From contig JAVMKO010000003.1 in the NCBI GenBank assembly GCA_032164245.1, positions 43,030,890 to 43,094,889 on the forward strand: DNA of 64,000 nt, written 5' to 3'. The notes under the pieces were generated by a model. That model was not told the DNA's origin. It saw only the letters and a program-made list of their open reading frames with translations, and did not search any database. This document shows, piece by piece, positions 57,399-64,000 of this stretch (its first letter is position 1; each line of letters begins with the position of its first letter). The translations under genes and the position numbers were made by a program. The DNA is from Sternotherus odoratus (lineage: Eukaryota; Chordata; Testudines; Kinosternidae).

Positions 57399-57600
57399 TT
57401 GGTCCCATTGAGGATCCATTGTGTTAAGCCCTGCACAAACAAATAATAAGAAAGCCTCTGCTTAAAATGGTTTACAATCTAGGTACACAAAACAGGCAAC
57501 GTGAACAAAGAGGAGAAGTGAATTACTAGAGATCACACAGCAGGCTAATGGCAGAGCTGCGATTACATTCTACCAGGATCACAGAGGTTCTGCTGCTAGC
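57399..57600 (-). mobile_element. MIR-related repeat
   Basis: CCATTGTGTTAAGCCCTGCA, GGTTTACAATCTAGGTACAC, GATCACACAGCAGGCTAATG and GCAGAGCTGCGATTACATTC run from tail to head of a MIR/CORE-SINE-like element on the minus strand. It matches the plus-strand piece at 34452-34563 and the copy around 47345-47938. Confidence 0.7.
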
Positions 57601-57746
57601 AGTCATTTGTTTTAAAATATTGGCATGCATTTAAATAAAACGGGCCGTTATGGAAGCCTGTCATCTGTGACTTGAGGAAAATAATGTATTTTGTAGAAAA
57701 CATTCAGATAATTTACAATAGCCCTTCTGTGCCTTTAATGTATAGT

Positions 57747-57909
57747 AAATGCGACCATGGAATTGCTCCTGATATGTCTTTTATGCTACTTGGCAGTACA
57801 TGTGGTAGTTGGAGCTGAAGGGAAAAAAAATCCTCTAGGAATCATTGAGCCAGGCTCTAAGCCAGGCAATCTACTCGAACGCTTCCAGAACAAGCCATAC
57901 TATAAAAAT
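57747..57909 (+). CDS. Candidate first coding exon of an unidentified secreted or membrane protein
   Basis: ATG at 57757 sits in a strong context (GCGACCATGG). The first 20 residues, MELLLICLLCYLAVHVVVGA, are a textbook signal peptide with a likely cut after VVVGA. A basic, Pro/Gly-containing stretch follows (EGKKNPLGIIEPGSKPGN), then LLERFQNKPYYKN. A pyrimidine-rich run ending TATAG (to 57746) could be a 3' splice site. AAT/GTAAATG at 57909-57910 could be a 5' splice site, giving 51 codons in phase 0. Reading on past it gives a 76-codon frame ending at 57987. I do not recognise the gene and see no second exon in the window. Chance is possible, because the splice matches are modest. Confidence 0.4.
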
Positions 57910-57987
57910 GTAAATGCGGTAGCAATACTTCCTCCTCACATCATTTTTCAAACAGTGAACGTACGTGTTGTTCACATCACAGTGTAG

Positions 57988-58300
57988 CTTCAGAGCATTT
58001 GTAAAGGACATGAAGGATCCCAGTTACTTTGCGTGGGAGGCTTTACACACCTGTGGCTGCGGAGGCGGGGTGAGTCAGACATGCATCACCGTCCCTCCTC
58101 AATAGGAAGACTGACAGTAATTGTAGCTGTGCATGATTTAAAACAACAACAACAAGCCTTCCACTGCCTTTATTTTAAATGTCTGTTATGGCTGACATCA
58201 GGTCATCCTCCCTTCCTAACACTGAATTAGCTCTTTGGTACGTGATACCTGTTGAAAGGTGATGCTTCCTGATGTGTCCAGTTAGTTCAAATGGAGCAGG
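57988..58300. other. Sequence downstream of the candidate exon
   Basis: Moderately GC-rich at 58035-58110, with a CAA run at 58142-58153. If the candidate exon is real, this would be intron. No feature is recognised. Confidence 0.3.
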
Positions 58301-58304
58301 CTGG

Positions 58305-58620
58305 ATTTAAGAAGAAGTAATGGACAAAAAAAGGGGACATGGAAATGGAGTGGGATAGAGAAACAGGAGGGAGAGAGAGGGGTAGGCAAAAGAATGAGTG
58401 AAGGTTAATGAAGAAAAACAATATCAAGTAGCAGAAATGTTATAATGGGAAAAGGAAAGAGAGAGAAGCAGAAAGGGGAATATAAAATTGAAGAAAGGAA
58501 AAGGAAAGAGGCAAGGCAGAAATGCATAGAGGGAAGAGAGAAAATCAGAGAGGGGAAGATAGACAGCTGAGCAAAACAGTGATCAGAAAGAGAAGGAATA
58601 AAAGAAGCAAATAGATAAGT
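58305..58620. repeat. Purine-rich tract (GA-rich, about 315 bp)
   Basis: The plus strand is very rich in purines, with AGAGAGAG, GGAAAGA and GAAAGG phrases and few pyrimidines. It gives a Phe/Ser/Leu-rich frame on the minus strand that is not a gene. Long purine tracts can form triplex DNA. Confidence 0.8.
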
Positions 58621-60080
58621 AGTGTAAAGGACTTGGGCCACCAGTGCTTCCCTGAAGACCTTGGCAGAAGTGGGTAAAATTGGGGTTGCGGGAAGGGCTA
58701 TGGCACAGACCTCCCAGAAGGCAATGGTAAGTCATCATCTTAGCATATGTGCAATGGGGGCCCTGGACAAAGAATGTTGTAATCAGAGGAGTCTAATTTT
58801 TCCCCTTTCCAATCTGCACACCCATAATTTAGAATTTTGTGGACTAGAGATCTGAGTAGATTCAGAGCTGTTGTCCTGGGTCCATACACACCCAATGTTC
58901 TGAGGATTTTGGCTCTGGAGTTCCAGTTCACACCCATCTTTATCTAAAAGCAATAAGGGGAACATTTCTTGAGCATTGGTCCAATTGATTTTGTGGATCC
59001 AGGGCTGAAAATTCTGTTCTTTGCTAGTTATTTATCTGCTTGGATTCACCCCAGTTAGCAGCATGTTCAACTAATCTGCAGTGCTATGCAGAAGCTATTT
59101 ACAAGTGCTGGAGTTTACATAACAGAAGTGCTCCCTCCTCCTATCCCTCTGATGTTAGCCTCCCTGGTTCTAGCCATCTCCTCTTGTTCCAAACTCTAAT
59201 GCTATTAGTTTGCTTTCAGCAAACCTAGACATTGAAATATGGCATTTTCTTTCTAAGTTGGTCTTTATGTAGTTAATAGATTCTAAATTTCAGTAAAGAT
59301 AATTTGTTGTCTTCTTGAGTAACTTAAAGAGGAACTGAAATGTCTTTGAAAAAAATTAATATAAGAACAGTCCAGTTCTTTAAATCACTGTAAGGATACA
59401 TGGGCTGATTACAAATAATCTCTTGCTTTTGTTCAAGGCTAGAAATCCAACCTGGCCATTTTCCAGGTACACCCATCTCCCTCCTCGTCATACCCAGCTC
59501 CCGCCCTGAACCAACGGGCTTCAGACAACCCTTAGGCATTTGGGAAAGGGAAAGCTTTTACTATATCATATTTTAGAATTGTCCAGTGTATGGAGGGTTA
59601 AAACAAAATGGGTCGGAATCCCTGGAAGAGTGGGTGTACGTGTGGTAGCTGCCTGGCCCCCCAGCATTCTAGAAGCGCCCTGAGGAAGTACAGACTTTGC
59701 TACTGGAACCATGCTACCTTAGAACTTTGCAACTGTTAAGGGGAACTTGCTAAGTTGCAAAGACAACTTGTAGCTGGTAAGAACAGTTTCTGACCCTACC
59801 ACTTTTGGGGGACTGCACGTCCTTTGCAGGAGTTCACAATGTAGGGGATATTGCAGCCACTTTCAATTGCCACAGTATCCTCCCCACTTTCCACCACTGG
59901 GGCTCTCTACCTGGGTTTCTGAGAACAGAGTTGGCATACATCTGGCCCAATACTTTTAAAAGCATTTCCTTTTTCATTTACCTGCTGGGACATTAACATT
60001 AACGTTCTGTTTTTCTCCTGCAAAAGTTTGAGGACATCCAATTGCCTAAAGCACTGTTAGGAATGCATGTTCCTGAAGTC
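58621..60080. other. No recognised feature
   Basis: No gene, RNA gene or repeat terminus was recognised. Confidence 0.35.
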
Positions 60081-60442
60081 TTTAAATTAGTGATACTCAG
60101 ACCTCAGTCATTCAGGAGCCAAATTAGTGATGAACATTACTCAAAAGAGCCACAGAAGTGTGAATTCATTGCTTCATTTACTATAGTACTATATATTTAT
60201 ATTTATATTTAAACAGTATGACGGAATGTACATTGTGTGTGTTCCTGTATGTATGTGATATAGATATAGATACACAATACATATAATTTTCACAGCAAAA
60301 TAACTGAACAAGTATTATTATGTAATCAATTACAATTGGTTAATAACATAGTAATAGGTTCAAGAATAGCAGCCGAGTTAGTCTGTATCCATAGAGAAAG
60401 CGAGGAATACTTGTAGCACCTTAGAGACTAACTAGTTTATTT

Positions 60443-60480
60443 CAGCATAAGCTTTCGTGAGCTATAGCTCACTTCATCGG
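60443..60480 (-). ncRNA. Degenerate hammerhead-ribozyme-like fold in the PLE tail
   Basis: On the minus strand the order is CCGATGA (60480-60474), a stem formed by GTGAGC/GCTCAC with loop TATA (60457-60472), GAAA, then AGC-TTAT-GCT and a G. This is the order of a hammerhead core (CUGANGA, stem II, GAAA, short stem III, cleavage base). Two positions differ from an active one: C for U in CUGAUGA, and G at the cleavage base, where any base but G is needed. Hammerhead motifs are known in PLEs. This copy should be inactive. Stem I pairing was not confirmed. Confidence 0.5.
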
Positions 60481-60649
60481 ATTCATAGAATGGAACAGAA
60501 GTAAGATGCATTTATATACACAGAAAGAAAAAGAAAAAAAATGTACATTAGCATACTAATTCTAAGAGGGTTGTTAAATGTAGATGGTCCATTATCACTA
60601 GGAGAAAAATACACTTTTTGAAATGAAGATCTGTTGTCAGTAACTCAGG

Positions 60650-61270
60650 AAATGCAATTAATTACTGTAATGAGAGAACCAATCTGAACTTCTGTTAAGC
60701 CCCTGGTTAATAGTGTCCAATTTGAAAATTAATTCTAGTTCCTCAGTTTCTCATTGGAGTCTGTTTTGGAAGTTTTTCTGTTTCAAAACTGAAACCATCA
60801 AATCTTTAATGGAATGGCCAGGAAGATTGAAGTGTTCTCCTACTGGTTTTTGAATGTTATGATTCCTGATGTCAGATTTGTGTCCATTTATTTTTTTGCG
60901 TAGAGACTGGCCGGTTTGGCCAATGTACATAGCAGAGGGGCGTTGCTGGCACATAATGGCATATATCACATTGGTCGATGTGCAGGTGAATGAGCCTCTG
61001 ATGGTGTGGCTGATGTGATTAGGTCCTATGATGGTGTCAGTTGAATGGATATGAGGACAGAATTGGCATCGGGCTTTGTTTCAAGGATAGGTACCTGGGT
61101 TAGTGTTTTTGTTGTGTGGTATGCGGTTGCTGGTGAGTATTTGTTTCAGGTTGGGGGGCTGTCTGTAAGCGAGGACTGGTCTGTCTCCCAAGATCTGTGA
61201 GAGTGAGGGATCATCTTTCAGGATAGGTTGTAGGTCTTTGATGATGTGTTGGAGAGGCTTAAGTTGGGGG
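60650..61270 (-). pseudogene. PLE ORF, C-terminal part with the GIY-YIG endonuclease
   Basis: Reading the minus strand in one frame gives LKQILTSNRIPHN, then ARCQFCPH (a Cys pair of the linker), then SFTCTSTNVIYAIMC. The nuclease core MYIGQTGQSLRKKINGH follows, then PVGEHFNLPGHS, and FKLDTINQGLNR near the end. These correspond to the VIYxI.C, YIGxT, R...H and C-terminal motifs of PLE GIY-YIG domains. Two in-frame TGA codons break it: one before NKARC and one after FQNRLQ. Both could come from CGA by CpG decay. The reverse transcriptase itself is missing. Confidence 0.88.
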
Positions 61271-61427
61271 CTGAAGGTAATATAGTAATAGTATCCTGAT
61301 TGGTTAATAACTTAGATTGGTTAATAATTAAATAACACAGTGTTTTAATATCATGTGCTGCAGAGAGCCGCAGTGCACACATTAAAGAGCCACTTGTGGC
61401 TCCCAAACCTCAGTCTGCATATGACTG

Positions 61428-61926
61428 GTTTAGATGTTTTGAGTGCTGTGGAAATTAGATGTGAAGGATGTTGGGTGCTGAAGCAGAAACTCAAATTTGA
61501 ATTCATGTTTTGGCAGGTTAACAAAAAACTTTGAAGTTTCTTTTTCACTTATACTCATTATGTTAAGCCTACACACACATTCTGTTAGAGACTTCAGATC
61601 TTAAATAGATTTTGGTTTTTATTTATTTATTTATTTATAGGATTTCATTTCATATTTATCAACTAAACAATCCCTGGATGTCTATTTGAGAAGTGCTCAC
61701 CACGGAACAGCTAACAAACCATAACCTCTGGTAATTTTGCCTCAAACTTAAAAAAACAAAAACAGAAACTGACCTATAATATGAGAAGGAGAATTGTTGA
61801 TCAGATCTGATTTGACATTTATTAGATAAACTCAATGCTCCTTTAGGTAAAGATTCTGTTGCTTTACTGTAAGATTTTTAATGCTTTAAAAGACGCCTTC
61901 AGCACTGTGTTCTGAACATTCATATA
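61428..61926. other. AT-rich stretch with an ATTT microsatellite
   Basis: About five TTTA units lie at 61618-61639. Nothing else is recognised. Confidence 0.5.
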
Positions 61927-62672
61927 CAGTAAAAGCTGTGTTATCTGGCACTTTACTAAGCAGAAAGTTCTATAAACTGGCATTTCTGATCTTCAGTAAA
62001 GTCTAGTTTATGGTGCGCTTGGCGCAGGACCAGCAGGTTCCCTACCTGGCTCTATGGGGCTCCACAGAAGCAGCAACATGTCCCTGCTGCTCCTAGGTGG
62101 AGGAATGGCCATGAGTGGTTCCGAGTGCAGAAAGGGGTGCAGGGCTGGGGACTGGAGCACGGGAGGAGGTGTGGGGCATGGACTCTGGGAGTGAGCTTGG
62201 GTATAGGAGGGGGAAAGGGGTTGGGGTGCAGGAGGGATTTGAGGATGCCCAGACCAGGCAGTGCTCACTTTGGGAGGTTCCCTGCCAGCGGTGACCTATC
62301 CCTGCTGCTCCTAGGTGGTGGTGCGGCTTGGTAGCTCTGTGCACTATCTCAGCCCCAAGCGCTAGGTCCACAGCTCCCATGGCTGGGAACCATAGCCAAT
62401 GAGAGCTGCAGGGCAATGCCTGTAGGCAGAGGCAGTGTGCAGACCCACCTAGCTGCACCTCTGCCTAGGAGCATCAGGAACAGGTCACACTTCTGGGGAT
62501 CAGCCCAAGGTGAAGCCGCCTGGATCCGACATCTCACACCCTCTCACGCACCCTAATCTCCTGCCCGAGCCTCCATCCCACACCCAAACTCTTTCCATCT
62601 TAGTTAACTGGGATTTTCCACTTACCAGCATCCCCAATTCCACTAATATTCTAGGTAAAAATGCTTTTACTG
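61927..62672. mobile_element. Tigger/pogo-like MITE, 746 bp
   Basis: The left end is CAGTAAAAGCTGTGTTATCT. The right end, reverse-complemented, is CAGTAAAAGCATTTTTACC. TA flanks both sides (61925-61926 and 62673-62674), as expected for Tc1/mariner-type elements. The GTTATCTGGCA phrase near the left end is typical of Tigger. There is no transposase. The GC-rich body contains CAGCTCCCAT...AGCCAATGAGAGCTG (62371-62408), a palindrome shared with the hAT MITE at 21980-22809. Confidence 0.85.
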
Positions 62673-62674
62673 TA

Positions 62675-63417
62675 CTGAGAATCACCTCTGGCTGTGATCA
62701 GAACTGTCAGTTATATTTACAGTCAGCGTGCTGTGCTTTTCTGAAATTTTACTCTATAACATAATATTTTAGGACCCTAAGTTTGTTGTTGCTCACTGAC
62801 TCCATCAGCTTGCCCAGTTCATAAATATAGACTCTTTTTTTTATCTGCCTTCCGAAAACTTAACCTGGGTTCTTAGAGTGAAACTGGGTTATTTACTTCT
62901 CATGTCACTGGTAATAAAGATGCTGCAGGCCATATGTCATCAGTGATATCTGTGCAATCTTTTCAGTCTGTAAATGGAGAATATTTGATAAGACATCATT
63001 GAGACACCCTAAATATGGAAAGACACAATGCCATTTTCACAGCCACTTTTCAAAGTAGATCCCCGCAGAAGTTTTTGTTTAAAGTAGGGAGTTGGGGATT
63101 TCTTTCCAGAAATGTGGACAATATTGAGCCATGATTTCACTTGTAAGATCCCCATTGTCATGTCTTCTAAACTAACATCTTTTAAGATCTAATTGAGATG
63201 TGCTTGTGGAACTACATTTGACTTCAAGGGAATTCCAGCCTATGTTTATGAGAACAAAATTTGGCTCTTAATAGTATTTGGCATCTGCCACTTCAATGGT
63301 AGATACAAAAAGTTTTATTCTTCAAACATTACAGGCCACATTTTTAAGAGGCCTTAATACCAGCCTTTTATGTTACACTCACAGTAAAAGGAAGTTTGAT
63401 TTTCCATGCATTCATTC
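62675..63417. other. No recognised feature
   Basis: AT-rich sequence without supported features. Confidence 0.4.
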
Positions 63418-63420
63418 TAG

Positions 63421-63725
63421 GGGCTGGTCTTCACTACGGGGGGGGGGGGGGGGGGGTATCGACTGCAGATACGCAACTTCAGCTACATGAATCACGTAGC
63501 TGAAGTCTGCGTATCTCCAGCCAACTTACCTGCCGTTCTCACGGCGGCGGCAATCAGCGGCGCGCTCCCCCGTTGATTCCAGCTTGTGCCTCCTGGCGAG
63601 CTGGAGTTCTGGAGTCGACGGGGGTGCCGCGGGAGATCGATTTCTTGCGTCTACCAGACGTGAGAAATCGATCGCTTACAGATCAATCGCTACCCGCCAA
63701 TCCGGTGGGTAGTGAAGACAAGCCC
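63421..63725. mobile_element. Palindrome-rich PIF/Harbinger-like MITE, 305 bp, copy B (inverted relative to copy A)
   Basis: The ends are GGGCTGGTCTTCACTAC and, reverse-complemented, GGGCTTGTCTTCACTAC. The TAG triplet is duplicated exactly (63418-63420 and 63726-63728). Its sequence is the reverse complement of 32543-32847, with point differences. It has the same two hairpins (CAACTTCAGCTA/TAGCTGAAGT and CGATTTCTTGCGTCT/GACGTGAGAAATCG). A run of 19 G lies at 63438-63456. Confidence 0.92.
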
Positions 63726-63728
63726 TAG

Positions 63729-64000
63729 ATAAGCAGTTAGTTTTTCAGCTGGTGTTAATCAGGGTCACTCCATTGAATTCCCTTCCCTGATTCTGGCTAT
63801 GATTACACTAGCTGAGTTTTACACCAGCTGGGAATCTCTTCCTAGGCATCTAGGAACTGATTTGCATGGGCAGACATTTACCTCCATATATCAGGTAGTT
63901 AGACATCTGAACTCATGATTTGTATTCATAGCTAGTAGCATGTGAAACATTGTACCACAGTGTCATTTGAAGGCACATATTAGAAATTAGTTGTGAAAAT
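63729..64000. other. No recognised feature up to the window end
   Basis: Unremarkable sequence. CACTAGCTGAGTTTTACACC near 63800 resembles an old reptile repeat phrase, but no limits can be drawn. Confidence 0.3.

Larger units (their letters stand above)
60358..61281 (-). mobile_element. Penelope-like element (PLE), 5' truncated, with GIY-YIG domain
   Basis: The element is flanked by the exact 10-bp repeat ATAGTAATAG (60348-60357 and 61282-61291). Its minus strand starts inside the linker region after the reverse transcriptase and runs through the endonuclease to the 3' tail. The tail ends CAGACTAACTCGGCTGCTAT, the same sequence type as in the short insert at 39695-39786. PLEs are retroelements that combine an RT related to telomerase with a GIY-YIG nuclease. 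This copy is dead. Confidence 0.88.
60088..61427. mobile_element. hAT-like element split by a PLE
   Basis: The left end is TAGTGATACTCAGAC. The right end, reverse-complemented, is CAGTCATATGCAGAC. Near both ends are GAGCCAC-type phrases (AAAGAGCCACAGAAGTG and AAGAGCCACTTGTGGCTCCC). The 8-bp flanks CTTTAAAT (60080-60087) and GTTTAGAT (61428-61435) match at six of eight. Without the PLE the element would be about 415 bp. Confidence 0.65.

Noticed and set aside
58405..58641. 78-codon Phe/Ser/Leu-rich minus-strand frame
   Set aside because: A by-product of the purine-rich tract on the plus strand.
62093..62458. 121-codon minus-strand frame
   Set aside because: It lies wholly in a Tigger-like MITE.
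1..64000. CRISPR arrays, bacterial operons, or phage-type systems
   Set aside because: The repeat families are vertebrate; there are no regularly spaced direct repeats with unique spacers and no prokaryotic gene packing.

Overview
The window looks like non-coding vertebrate nuclear DNA, most probably from a turtle or a close sauropsid relative. It is AT-rich with short GC-rich islands. There is no operon-like packing and no long host open reading frame. It is dense in CR1 LINE copies ending in ATTCTATGATTC-type tails, tRNA-headed SINEs with CR1 tails, MIR/CORE-SINE relics, Penelope-like element (PLE) tails and many short hAT and PIF/Harbinger-type MITEs. The turtle assignment comes from recognising the repeat families and was not tested by a search.

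Layout. 1-4.7 kb: AT-rich, with a TA microsatellite joined to a hairpin. 4.7-7.4 kb: an internally deleted CR1 on the minus strand, interrupted in its endonuclease domain by a hAT MITE carrying a GC-rich minisatellite, followed by an internally deleted plus-strand CR1 with part of its reverse transcriptase. 8.7-9.3 kb: a second hAT MITE with a GC-rich core. 10.5-13.2 kb: a hAT fragment, a minus-strand CR1 RT fragment and an LTR-like repeat. 14.9-15.7 kb: a MIR broken by both a hAT MITE and a CR1. 18.2-19.1 kb: a decayed non-CR1 LINE RT with an FADD motif. 19.1-23.3 kb: Harbinger-like and hAT MITEs. 25.2-26.3 kb: an LTR-like element. 26.5-28.6 kb: three hAT MITEs and a CR1 tail. 32.5 and 63.4 kb: two 305-bp copies of one palindrome-rich MITE in opposite orientation. 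33.4-33.8 kb: two adjacent tRNA/CR1 SINEs. 39.7, 45.7 and 60.4 kb: PLE sequences; the last keeps a GIY-YIG endonuclease domain. 49.6 and 55.1 kb: two copies of a SINE with a 5S rRNA head. 50.6-51.9 kb: a solo LTR with a nested element. 61.9-62.7 kb: a Tigger/pogo-like MITE.

The only plausible host coding sequence is a short candidate exon near 57.75-57.91 kb. It encodes a signal peptide, has a strong start context and is flanked by possible splice sites; I do not recognise the gene. Most other long ORFs are read-throughs of GC-rich repeats or fragments of transposons.

The most interesting signals are the 5S-headed SINE pair, the hammerhead-ribozyme-like folds in the two PLE tails, a CCAAT-type palindromic module shared by two unrelated DNA-transposon types, and the candidate secreted-protein exon. 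None of these is proven new from the sequence alone.
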